From contig JAFGSW010000021.1 of the NCBI GenBank assembly GCA_016934415.1, positions 28,719-92,718 on the forward strand: 64,000 nucleotides of DNA, written 5' to 3'. The notes beneath the pieces are model-generated. The model made no database searches. It worked only from the letters and a program-made list of their open reading frames with translations, and was not told where the DNA came from. The stretch is from Spirochaetales bacterium. Lineage in GTDB: Bacteria; Spirochaetota; Spirochaetia; SZUA-6; RPPD01. A program made the translations under genes and the position numbers. How positions within the stretch are numbered: the stretch's first letter is position 1; each line of letters opens with the position of its first letter. Positions 9,116-16,631 of this stretch are shown one piece after another.

Positions 9116-10456
9116 ATGGCACGCGAAGCAAAACGCTGCGGGATCGTTCTTGCCGGCTGCGGCACGATCGGCGGCGCGACAGCCATACATCTCGTGCGGG
9201 ACGCCGATTTTCTCGAGCGCAAGCTCGGCATGCGCCTCGAGCTCCTGAAGATCGTCGACGTCGATTTTTCACACGCGAAGGAACTCGGCCTGGACGGGAC
9301 GCTCTTCGAGAAGGACTTCGACAAGGCGATCGCCTCACAAGACGTCGATATCGTGGTCGAACTCATCGGCGGGACAACCATCGCCCGCGACCGCGTCGAG
9401 CGCGCGCTCGCCGCCGGCAAGCACGTGGTAACCGCCAACAAGGCGCTCCTGGCCGAGGCCGGCAACCAGCTTTTCGCCCTGGCCCGCGAAAACGGCGTCT
9501 CCATTCTTTTCGAGGCGAGCTGCGCCGGCGGGATTCCTGTCGTCCGCGCCCTGTATGACGGCCTCGCCGCCAACCGCATCGACGCCCTCTACGGCATCGT
9601 CAACGGCACCTGCAATTACGTCCTCACCCAGATGACCGAACGGGGCGAATCCTACGCCGCAGCTCTCGCCGGCGCTCAGAAGCTGGGGTTCGCGGAAAAA
9701 GATCCGACGCTCGACGTCAGCGGCCGCGACTCGGCGCACAAGCTCGCCATTCTCTCCGCCATTGCCTTCGCCCAGCCGATCGACCAGGCCGGCTTTTCCG
9801 TCGAAGGCATCGACAACCTCGACCTGTGCGACGTGTGCTACGGCGGGGAGCTCGGTTACGTCCTCAAGCTCCTCGCCATCGCCCGGCGGGAAGGCGACGG
9901 GTTGTACGCGGCCGTCAAGCCCGCCTTCATTCCCAAGAGCCACCCGCTCGCCTGGGTGAGCGGTCCGTTCAACGCGGTCAGCGTCTACGGCTCCGCCACC
10001 GGGCACACGATGTACTATGGCCGGGGAGCCGGACCCGATCCCACCGCCTCCGCCGTCGTCGCCGACGTCATCTCCCTCGCCCTCGGCACGGGACAGATCT
10101 ACTTCGACTCGCTCGCACTCTGGCCCGACCGGGCCGCGAAGAACCGCGTCCTGCCGCGCCGGGAATCGCGCACCCGCTTCTACGTCCGTCTGACGGCCGC
10201 TGACGAATCCGGCGTGCTCGCCAAAATCGCGGCCGTGTTCGGCCGCTTTACAATCAGCATCTCGTCGGTGCTGCAGAAAGAGCCCGCGGGAGAATCGACC
10301 TCCCGGCCGGGCGTGCCGGTGGTCATCACCACCCATCCCGCGCCTGAAAGCGCGGTCTGCGATGCGCTCCGCGAAGTCGACGCCCTGACGGAGATTCTCG
10401 ACAAAAGCGTCTGCCTGACCATCCTCGACGAGCACCAGGAGTTCAAGGCGCAATGA
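9116..10456 (+). CDS. hom: Homoserine dehydrogenase with ACT domain
   Basis: Reduces aspartate-semialdehyde to homoserine, the branch point for threonine and methionine. The 446 residues contain the NAD(P)-binding GCGTIG near residue 15, TANKALL and EASCAGGIPV, the NGTCNYVLTQM block and the catalytic region FAEKDPTLDVSGRDSAHKLAIL. A C-terminal ACT domain (about residues 355-440, starting FYVRLTAADESGVLAKIAAVFG) is the usual site of threonine feedback. The start is fixed by AAGGAG before ATG. The stop codon overlaps the start of the next gene in ATGA, so the two proteins are translationally coupled. Confidence 0.96.
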   Translation: MAREAKRCGIVLAGCGTIGGATAIHLVRDADFLERKLGMRLELLKIVDVDFSHAKELGLDGTLFEKDFDKAIASQDVDIVVELIGGTTIARDRVERALAAGKHVVTANKALLAEAGNQLFALARENGVSILFEASCAGGIPVVRALYDGLAANRIDALYGIVNGTCNYVLTQMTERGESYAAALAGAQKLGFAEKDPTLDVSGRDSAHKLAILSAIAFAQPIDQAGFSVEGIDNLDLCDVCYGGELGYVLKLLAIARREGDGLYAAVKPAFIPKSHPLAWVSGPFNAVSVYGSATGHTMYYGRGAGPDPTASAVVADVISLALGTGQIYFDSLALWPDRAAKNRVLPRRESRTRFYVRLTAADESGVLAKIAAVFGRFTISISSVLQKEPAGESTSRPGVPVVITTHPAPESAVCDALREVDALTEILDKSVCLTILDEHQEFKAQ

Positions 10457-11637
10457 AATACGCGCTCATCATCATAGACGGGGCGGCCGACGAGCCGCTC
10501 GCGGAGCTCGGCGGGAAAACCCCGCTGGAGGCCGCCGACCTCCCCGCCATGGACCGCCTGGCGCGCGAGGGGATCCTCGGAACGGCGCGTACGTGCCCGT
10601 CCGGGCTGCCCTGCGGCTCGGATGTGGCCATCATGTCCGTCATGGGGTATGACCCGTCGGTCTACTATACCGGCCGCGCTCCGCTCGAGGCGGCGGCCCG
10701 CGCCGTCCCGCTCGAAGACACGGACTGGGTCTTCCGGGCCAACACCGTCACTCTGGCCGACGGAATCATGAAGGACAACACTGCGGACAACATCGCCCAG
10801 GCCGATGCGGAGAAGATCATGGCCCTGCTCAACGAGGAGCTCTGCGGTCCGGAGATCGAATTCCACGCGGGCGTCGGCTACCGCAACCTCCTCGTCGTGC
10901 ATAAACCGATGAAAATCTCCACCACCCCGCCGCACGATATTCTCGACCAACCCGTCGCCGGGTACATGCCGCAAGGCGCATCGGCGCCCTTTCTCATCGA
11001 CCTGTATGAACGATGCCGCGCTCTCCTCGCGCGCGCGCCGGTTGCGCCGGCCGCCAACGCCGTCTGGTTTTGGGGCGAAGGCCGGAAGCCCCGGCTTGAA
11101 TCGTTCCGCGATCGCTACGGCCTCTCCGCGGCCGCGATCACGGCCGTCGACCTCGTGCGCGGACTCGCGCGCCTTTCGGGGTGGGACGTCGTGGAGGTGC
11201 CCGGCGCCACGGCCTACTTCGACACCAACTACCGCGGCAAGGGAGAGCGCGCGGCCGCCGCGCTCGCGGACCACGACCTCGTCTGCGTGCACGTCGAGGC
11301 GCCGGATGAAGCGGGCCACAAGGGAGCCCCGCGCGAGAAAATCCGGGCCCTGGAAAATATCGACCGCCACATAGTCGGCCCGCTCCTTGAGACCCTCGAG
11401 CGGAGCGCTGCGGGCTGGCGCGTACTTCTCCTCCCCGACCACCCCACCCCGTGCGCCATCCGCACCCACACCCACGACCCGGTGCCATTCGCATTGGCGG
11501 GCAGCGACATTTCCGGCGGCTCCGGGCGCACCTTTACCGAAAACGAAGCCCGCCTCACGGGCGTATTCGTCGAGGGAGGACATACCCTCATGCGTCGTTT
11601 CGTGGAAGCTGATCGGAAAAGGTCAATGAATTCGTAG
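10453..11637 (+). CDS. ApgM-family phosphomutase, probable alternative homoserine kinase
   Basis: The 394-residue alkaline-phosphatase-superfamily protein matches the archaeal-type cofactor-independent phosphoglycerate mutase family. It has IIDGAADEP (metal-binding Asp9), SGLPCGSDVAIMSVMGYDP (phosphate-accepting Ser56), HVEAPDEAGHKG and the metal-binding block DHPTP...THTHDPVPF. It overlaps hom by four bases (ATGA). A branch of this family has been proposed, from its recurrent pairing with homoserine dehydrogenase and threonine synthase, to act as homoserine kinase in organisms without thrB; the translational coupling here fits that role. Glycolytic phosphoglycerate mutase remains the alternative. 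No Shine-Dalgarno is needed if translation is coupled. Confidence 0.8.
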   Translation: MKYALIIIDGAADEPLAELGGKTPLEAADLPAMDRLAREGILGTARTCPSGLPCGSDVAIMSVMGYDPSVYYTGRAPLEAAARAVPLEDTDWVFRANTVTLADGIMKDNTADNIAQADAEKIMALLNEELCGPEIEFHAGVGYRNLLVVHKPMKISTTPPHDILDQPVAGYMPQGASAPFLIDLYERCRALLARAPVAPAANAVWFWGEGRKPRLESFRDRYGLSAAAITAVDLVRGLARLSGWDVVEVPGATAYFDTNYRGKGERAAAALADHDLVCVHVEAPDEAGHKGAPREKIRALENIDRHIVGPLLETLERSAAGWRVLLLPDHPTPCAIRTHTHDPVPFALAGSDISGGSGRTFTENEARLTGVFVEGGHTLMRRFVEADRKRSMNS

Positions 11638-11819
11638 GTTTTCGCCCGAGTCGGCGGAGGGTGCGCCCGCGATGGAGGAGGCTTTCGGCAAAAGCCGCCT
11701 CCCCGGGAGATCCCGGCCTTCCCATCGCGTCGTTTCGCAAAAGAAAGACGAGAAACTGCGGAAAAAAAAAGATTGTCGTCTGAGCCCCAGCGGCTCGGCG
11801 CGGTCAAGAGGCCGGTCGC

Positions 11820-11951
11820 GAAACATTGCAGGTTGATATCATTTTCCCTGACGAAGTCCAGGATGCCGGTCAGGATATTCTTGTAATAGCCCGTATTGAC
11901 CAAACCGATGAACACGCAGAAGGTCGGCCGCCCGTTTCTTTTCATTCCCAT
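11820..11951 (-). pseudogene. 5' remnant of a gene for a LacI/GalR-like periplasmic-binding sensor domain
   Basis: The frame starting at ATG 11951 reads RPTFCVFIGLVNTGYYKNILTGILDFVRENDINLQCF, the typical first beta-alpha unit of a periplasmic-binding-protein (type 1) sensor domain. It has a plausible ribosome site (GAGGA). After about residue 44 the similarity stops and the frame runs into unrelated sequence and then antisense to apgM. The rest of the gene is therefore missing. Such domains often sit at the N-terminus of sensor kinases or GGDEF proteins, and a GGDEF-EAL gene lies 138 bp upstream on the same strand. The 11640-11820 interval contains a GC-rich stem-loop (GGAGGC...GCCTCC, 11677-11702) that may mark the deletion or insertion scar. 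Confidence 0.55.
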
Positions 11952-12089
11952 CCGTCCTCAACCGGCGCTTACCATCTCTTCCGCTCTACCGTTATCTTCC
12001 CGCAGGATGATGTGTTCCCGTTATTCATACATCGTCTTCTTTTGTCGGCGATTTCGAGAGGCCCGCGTTCAGTGCCGGGGAAAACAAAA

Positions 12090-13832
12090 TTATCTTTCCC
12101 CCGGCGGCGGCGGGGACTCCCGCTTCAGAAACCGCGTGAGCTCCTTCCGGGGAAGCGGCTCATTGAAATAGAAGCCTTGTCCCAGACGGCACTTCTGGGA
12201 TTGCAGGAATTCGAGTTGTTCTTTCGTTTCGATGCCCTCGGCCACCACATCCAGGCCCATGCTGCGCCCGATGGTGACGAGGCTTTTAACGATGGTCGCG
12301 TCCCCATCGTCGAGGGTGATCCTGGAGATCAGCGACCCGTCGATTTTCAGGATGTCGAACTTGATCTGGCGCAGGATCACGAACGAGGAATATCCCGACC
12401 CGAAATCGTCGAGCGAGACTTTCACGCCCGACTCTTGGACCGCCTCAATGACCCGTTTCGCCTCGTCCACATTGTTGATGATCCCGCTCTCTGTGATTTC
12501 AAGCGTGAGCTGGCCGGGCGCGATGTCGAGGTCGCCGATCAGCTTCACGATCTGGGCGAGGATATTCCTCTGATTGAGCTGCCGCGGGGAGATATTGACG
12601 GCGACGTTCGGTTTCCCGATTCCCTCCTCGCCCCAATACTCGTAATCCCGTTTCAGGATTTCGAACACGCGCGTTCCTAATTCATAGATAAGGCCTATTT
12701 CCTCTGCGATGGGGATGAATTCAAGCGGGGAAATAAGTCCCTTTTCGGGATGCCGCCAGCGCAGCAGCGCCTCCGCCCCGATGGATCGGCCGGCCTCAAG
12801 GTCCATAATGGGCTGATAATACAGCTCGAGCTCTTCGTTCTTGAGGGCCTTGCGCAGATCATTTTCGACGGCAAGACGGCGCAACGCCGTCGAATTCATG
12901 GAGGCATTGAAATACTGGAAATTGTTCTTGCCCATCGACTTCGATTTGTACATGGCGATATCGGCATTCTTGACCACGGTCTCGATATCGGCGCCGTCCG
13001 TGGGATACACGGCGATGCCGATGCTCACCGTCACGTTGATCTCGTGCTGTTCGAGCACGAGCGGGCTATAGAGCATATGGCGGATCCGTTCCGCCACCAC
13101 GGACGCGTTGCCGGCCTCGTTGATTTCATTCAGCAGGATGGTGAACTCGTCGCCGCCGAGGCGGGCCACGGTATCGAGCATGGCGTTGAAATCGTCGTGG
13201 GCGACGGTGTCCTCCTTGCGGATGCACTTGAGGAGTCGGCGCGCCACCTCTTGGATGAGACGGTCTCCCAGGGTATGCCCCAACGTGTCGTTGATGCGCT
13301 TGAAATTGTCGATGTCCAGGAACATGACCGCGCAGAGCCGCCCGTGCCTTTTGGCCGAAGCGAAGGCGGTCTTGAGCCGATCATAGAACAACGTGCGGTT
13401 GGGAAGGTGGGTGAGCTGGTCATAGTAGGCCAGGAACCTGATCTTTTCCTCGGTCTTTTTCCTCTCCACGGCGTAACGGATGGAACGCTCGATCACCGGC
13501 GCGGACAATAGCCGTTTGTCGAGATAGTCCGAGGCCCCCGCCTTCATGGCCGCCAGATCGACCTCGTAGTCGCCCTGCCCGGTGAGGAGGATGATCGGGA
13601 TGGTGCAATTCCGCAAAGACGCCTCGGCCAGGAATTCGAGCCCGTTCTGCGCGCCAAGGTGGAAATCAAGCAGGCAGACGGAATACCCGCCCCTGAGGAC
13701 CTCGCTCAATCCCCTCTCGAAGTTGTTGGACCATGAAAGCCGGTATCCTTCACCCAATTCAGCCAGCAGGTCGCGGGTGATGATGAATTCATCTTCGTCG
13801 TCGTCGATCAGCAGAACGCTGATTTTCTCCAC
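12090..13832 (-). CDS. Response regulator with GGDEF and EAL domains (c-di-GMP turnover)
   Basis: The order is receiver domain (about 1-125; acidic pocket LIDDDEDE, phospho-acceptor Asp56 in CLLDFHLG), GGDEF diguanylate cyclase (LGGDEFTILL) and EAL phosphodiesterase (AEALLRWRHPE, then DDFGSGYSS). Both catalytic signatures are intact, so it could make or degrade cyclic di-GMP under phosphorylation control. A 12-residue insertion lies just before GGDEF: DTVA-HDDFNAML-DTVA, where other family members have one DTVARLGGDEF. The track starts at ATG 13856, but GGGAGGAG lies inside that extension and directly before the GTG at 13832, which is preferred. No histidine kinase gene is adjacent. Confidence 0.92.
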   Translation of the reverse strand: MEKISVLLIDDDEDEFIITRDLLAELGEGYRLSWSNNFERGLSEVLRGGYSVCLLDFHLGAQNGLEFLAEASLRNCTIPIILLTGQGDYEVDLAAMKAGASDYLDKRLLSAPVIERSIRYAVERKKTEEKIRFLAYYDQLTHLPNRTLFYDRLKTAFASAKRHGRLCAVMFLDIDNFKRINDTLGHTLGDRLIQEVARRLLKCIRKEDTVAHDDFNAMLDTVARLGGDEFTILLNEINEAGNASVVAERIRHMLYSPLVLEQHEINVTVSIGIAVYPTDGADIETVVKNADIAMYKSKSMGKNNFQYFNASMNSTALRRLAVENDLRKALKNEELELYYQPIMDLEAGRSIGAEALLRWRHPEKGLISPLEFIPIAEEIGLIYELGTRVFEILKRDYEYWGEEGIGKPNVAVNISPRQLNQRNILAQIVKLIGDLDIAPGQLTLEITESGIINNVDEAKRVIEAVQESGVKVSLDDFGSGYSSFVILRQIKFDILKIDGSLISRITLDDGDATIVKSLVTIGRSMGLDVVAEGIETKEQLEFLQSQKCRLGQGFYFNEPLPRKELTRFLKRESPPPPGER

Positions 13833-14055
13833 TCGTTCTCCTCCCAAAACGTCCATCGTCTCTTGAGCGGCGACATCGCCTGTTTTTCATGGAACTTATC
13901 GTTGATTCCGAGGTCTTCGTCAACCGCTCCCGACGCGATTTCCGATCCTCGATGGGACTAGTTTCAGTCTAATTCACGCACGACGTCGAAATCAATTCTT
14001 TTTTCGGGCTCCGTGTCCTCCAGGTGTAGAATTGCCGGCTTGGAAACCTCAACTC

Positions 14056-14085
14056 TTGACAGTAAAAAGTCGATCATGTTAGTAT
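14056..14085 (+). promoter_or_regulatory. Promoter of the Cys-rich protein / TPR lipoprotein pair
   Basis: TTGACA (14056-14061), 18 bp, TAGTAT (14080-14085), followed by a leader of about 50 bases and a GGAGG Shine-Dalgarno before ATG 14143. The rest of the 13833-14142 gap shows no gene. Confidence 0.55.
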
Positions 14086-14142
14086 CTGAAGACTTCAGGA
14101 GATACGGCCGAAGGCACGGAGCGGCCGTCATCGGAGGTTTAT

Positions 14143-14460
14143 ATGCCAAACGTGAGTCCGTTCGCAGAGATTCTGGACGCCGATGGAATCTTCTTGGATA
14201 AAATCTACTGCGCCAACTGCATCCACTGCAAGTTGATAAAAATCGCAGTCGGTGACGGCAGCCAGTATTACCTTCGGGTTCGCTGCGACGCGGGAAAATG
14301 GAAAAAGAAGCTGGGCGAGGAAAAATTCTACAAATATTTCACGGTCGCCAGACGCAGTCTCGAGAGTTGCGAACAATATGAACCGATGGGAGATCTCAGG
14401 GATTACCTGCGGGATCTGAAGAAAAGCCTTCCCATTAAAGACGAAATCTATACCTATTAA
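14143..14460 (+). CDS. Small cysteine-containing protein of unknown function
   Basis: A 105-residue soluble protein with cysteines arranged CANCIHC near residues 24-30, RVRC near 48 and ESC near 76. This pattern could bind a metal (zinc or Fe-S) but is not a family I can name with certainty. Basic segments (KWKKKLGEEKFYKYF) follow the cysteines. There is no signal peptide. GGAGG precedes the ATG, and a good sigma-70-type promoter lies upstream. The next gene, a TPR lipoprotein, starts 16 bp after the stop, so the two are probably one operon. Confidence 0.75.
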   Translation: MPNVSPFAEILDADGIFLDKIYCANCIHCKLIKIAVGDGSQYYLRVRCDAGKWKKKLGEEKFYKYFTVARRSLESCEQYEPMGDLRDYLRDLKKSLPIKDEIYTY

Positions 14461-14476
14461 GGCGGCATACCCTTTT

Positions 14477-14905
14477 ATGAAACGACTCATGTGCGTACTA
14501 TTTGCCGTGACGATGATTCTGTCGACCGCGGCCTGCCAGTCGGGAGCGCCCGTGTACGACGCCAAGATGAGGCCGGAAGATTATTTCCAGCGGGCTCAAG
14601 AGCGTGCGGACCTGGGCGATTACGACAATGCCCTCGCATATTACTTTAAATTCAAGGAAGTCTTCCCCGACAACCTCGAAAAGAACATCTGGGCGTCCTA
14701 CGAAATCGCTTTTCTCTATCATAAAAAGGGAGACGACAAGAAGGCGCTGCAGCTCATAGACGAGCTCTTAAGCCTCTATACGCAGGATAAAAGCGGGGTC
14801 CTGCCCAAGGCTCCCAAGGAGCTTGCCGAAAAGGTGAAGGACAACATCCTCAACAAGGATAAATACTTCGATAAAACGGCGAAGCCTCCCGCCGGCGTCA
14901 AATAG
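14477..14905 (+). CDS. Small TPR-containing lipoprotein
   Basis: The 142-residue protein has a lipoprotein signal peptide ending STAAC (Cys20). It is followed by two TPR-like helical hairpins (PEDYFQRAQERADLGDYDNALAYYFKFKEVFPDN, and IWASYEIAFLYHKKGDDKKALQLIDELL). It is probably anchored in the periplasmic face of a membrane, where TPRs usually mediate assembly of envelope complexes, as in BamD-like proteins, although it is much shorter than BamD. It follows the Cys-rich gene by 16 bp and is ended by a strong terminator. Substrate or partner is unknown. Confidence 0.8.
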   Translation: MKRLMCVLFAVTMILSTAACQSGAPVYDAKMRPEDYFQRAQERADLGDYDNALAYYFKFKEVFPDNLEKNIWASYEIAFLYHKKGDDKKALQLIDELLSLYTQDKSGVLPKAPKELAEKVKDNILNKDKYFDKTAKPPAGVK

Positions 14906-14923
14906 CCGGGAACAGAAAAAGAT

Positions 14924-14949
14924 CCGCGCCTATCCGGGCGCGGTTTTTT
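14924..14949. terminator. Bidirectional rho-independent terminator
   Basis: Stem CCGCGCC / GGCGCGG with a short loop, followed by TTTTTT on the plus strand and preceded by AAAAAGAT, which gives a T-run on the minus strand. It sits between the convergent TPR lipoprotein and pabC-like genes. Confidence 0.85.
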
Positions 14950-14987
14950 AAGCTCCTTTTTTTCCGTTGCGGCCCTGCGCTCCGGCC

Positions 14988-15590
14988 TTACGGACGTATC
15001 GCACTCACGGGAACGGAAACGTCATCCTCCAGATCGATGAGGCAGTTGATGAGATATAGTCTCCGGTAGCGACCGATGTCATCGACGGTTATTCGGGCGG
15101 CCGTTATCTTCCCCTCCCGAAGGAGGGATTCGCGCTTGACGCCCGCGAGAAGGGGATCGTCCGGCGTCACGTAGCGCGTCCCGTCGGAAAACACGACATT
15201 GGAAACGCTGGTATCTGTGACGAGACCGCGGCGGACGATGAGAATTTCGTCGCAGCCGCCTTTCAGGGATAGAAGCGCCGTCAAGGCGGCGCGGTCCTCG
15301 AATTTAAAGCGGTAATCGACGTCGTCGGCGCGGACCAGCTTGAGGGAGGCGACGGCCGGCAATCGGTAGGGCAGGTATTCGACGCGCTCCACCCTGTCCC
15401 TGAAGAGCACCCGGCATTTGACGAGTGGCATCACAGCGGCGCTGCGCGCCGGAAGGACGTGCTCTCCGAGATCGATCTCGTCGGTTGCTCCGAACAGGAT
15501 CCGGCGCGCCTCATTGGCGCGGCGGTTGTGCAGATCGAGGTGAAGCGCCCGGCCGTTTTTAATTGTAATCGTCTCCAGCAATCGGCACAT
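14988..15590 (-). CDS. pabC: Aminotransferase class IV, probable aminodeoxychorismate lyase
   Basis: A 200-residue PLP fold-type IV protein. The PLP-lysine region YRFKFEDRAAL and the turn VTDTSVSNVVF correspond to the K..DR..L and .TE.S..N.F motifs of ADC lyase and branched-chain aminotransferases, with Asp in place of the usual Glu in the second motif. LLAGVKRESLL is the substrate-loop block. It is short for the family. The gene overlaps the end of pabB by 32 bp, which strongly suggests that it removes pyruvate from aminodeoxychorismate to give p-aminobenzoate for folate synthesis. A D-amino-acid or branched-chain aminotransferase is less likely because of the pabB context. Confidence 0.82.
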   Translation of the reverse strand: MCRLLETITIKNGRALHLDLHNRRANEARRILFGATDEIDLGEHVLPARSAAVMPLVKCRVLFRDRVERVEYLPYRLPAVASLKLVRADDVDYRFKFEDRAALTALLSLKGGCDEILIVRRGLVTDTSVSNVVFSDGTRYVTPDDPLLAGVKRESLLREGKITAARITVDDIGRYRRLYLINCLIDLEDDVSVPVSAIRP

Positions 15591-16533
15591 ATACCTTATC
15601 CACCATCTCCCGGTATTCGGCGGCGGGATCGCTGTCCATCGTAATTCCGCCGCCGCTTTTAAACACCAGTCCCCCGGCAGCGTCCCGCTCGATGAACCGT
15701 ATCATCACCCCGCTCGCCAGGTCCCGGCCGTCAAACACGCCGAACACTCCCGTGTAATAGCCCCGATCGTACGCTTCCACGCTCCTGATGATCTCAACGG
15801 TCCTTTTTTTCGGCGCGCCCGTGACCGATCCGGCCGGCAGCAGGGCGCGCAGGAGATCGCCCAGCCGATCGGGCCAGGCGTCATCGAGCTCTCCCGAGAT
15901 CTCGGTGCTCGCCTGCAGGAGCCGGCCCTCGTGCGTCACCACCTCGTCGATATAACGGAAGCGGTCGACCGCAATCCGGCGCGCCACCCGGCCGAGATCG
16001 TTCCGGAGGAGATCGACGACGGTGATGTGTTCCGCCAGTTCCTTCGGATCCCCGAGGAGCCGCTCACCCGCGTCGGTCAGGGTCGCGTCGATCGTTCCCT
16101 TCATGGGACGCGTGGCGATGCGGTTTCCGCGCACGCTCACAAACTCCTCCGGCGAAAAAACCACGAATCGTTCCCGAAAAAGGAGTTTGTACAAGGCGCG
16201 GCTGTGAAGGAATATCTCCTCCAGACGGAGATTCGTCTCCACCGGCGTGGGAAAGGTGAGATTCACGAGGTAGGTGTTTCCCCTTCGCAATTCGTCCCGG
16301 ACGAGTGAGAAAGCGCGGGCGTACGTTTCGAACGATACCGGCCGTTTCACAAACGAAAAAGGCTTGTCCATCGGGCGCGGTTCGCCGGCATTGCCCCGGG
16401 CGGGGATCGAAAACAGGATACCCTCATCGGCGCATCGGTCCAGGTCGCAGACGAACGGCTCTTTGCCGCTAAAATCGACCACGAAAAAACACGGCCGTCG
16501 TTGCCGGCCGAACTCATTGAGCTTTTCCCACAT
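15559..16533 (-). CDS. pabB: Aminodeoxychorismate synthase component I
   Basis: Uses chorismate plus ammonia or glutamine nitrogen to make 4-amino-4-deoxychorismate. The 324-residue protein is the chorismate-binding catalytic core only; the N-terminal tryptophan-binding half of longer PabB proteins is mostly missing. RPMKGTIDA supplies the lysine that distinguishes PabB (PIKGT) from anthranilate synthase (PLAGT, as in the trpE of this window). Other core motifs are VDLLRNDLGRV, PAGSVTGAPKKRT and GYYTGVFGVFD. The start at 16533 has no Shine-Dalgarno but a TAGAAT -10 six bases upstream. No pabA amidotransferase is adjacent; the TrpG domain of the trp operon could serve both. Confidence 0.93.
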   Translation of the reverse strand: MWEKLNEFGRQRRPCFFVVDFSGKEPFVCDLDRCADEGILFSIPARGNAGEPRPMDKPFSFVKRPVSFETYARAFSLVRDELRRGNTYLVNLTFPTPVETNLRLEEIFLHSRALYKLLFRERFVVFSPEEFVSVRGNRIATRPMKGTIDATLTDAGERLLGDPKELAEHITVVDLLRNDLGRVARRIAVDRFRYIDEVVTHEGRLLQASTEISGELDDAWPDRLGDLLRALLPAGSVTGAPKKRTVEIIRSVEAYDRGYYTGVFGVFDGRDLASGVMIRFIERDAAGGLVFKSGGGITMDSDPAAEYREMVDKVYVPIAGDDYN

Positions 16534-16539
16534 CGCGCC

Positions 16540-16568
16540 ATTCTATTGGAAGATCGTCGTTCGGGCAA
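16540..16568 (-). promoter_or_regulatory. Putative leaderless promoter of pabB-pabC
   Basis: On the minus strand TTGCCC (16563-16568), 17 bp, TAGAAT (16540-16545), 6 bp, ATG (16533). The -35 sequence and both spacings are the same as those of the M28 peptidase promoter. Confidence 0.5.
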
Positions 16569-16631
16569 TGATCTATGCGGATGTGCCTGTCAGGGGGACT
16601 TCAAAGGAGGACACGAAGCGCGGGGAAAAGG

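Noticed and set aside
11826-12680. Long plus-strand ORF over the GGDEF-EAL gene
   Set aside because: It is a shadow of the minus-strand c-di-GMP protein in GC-rich DNA; the translation has no domain, and the minus-strand frame has all the motifs.
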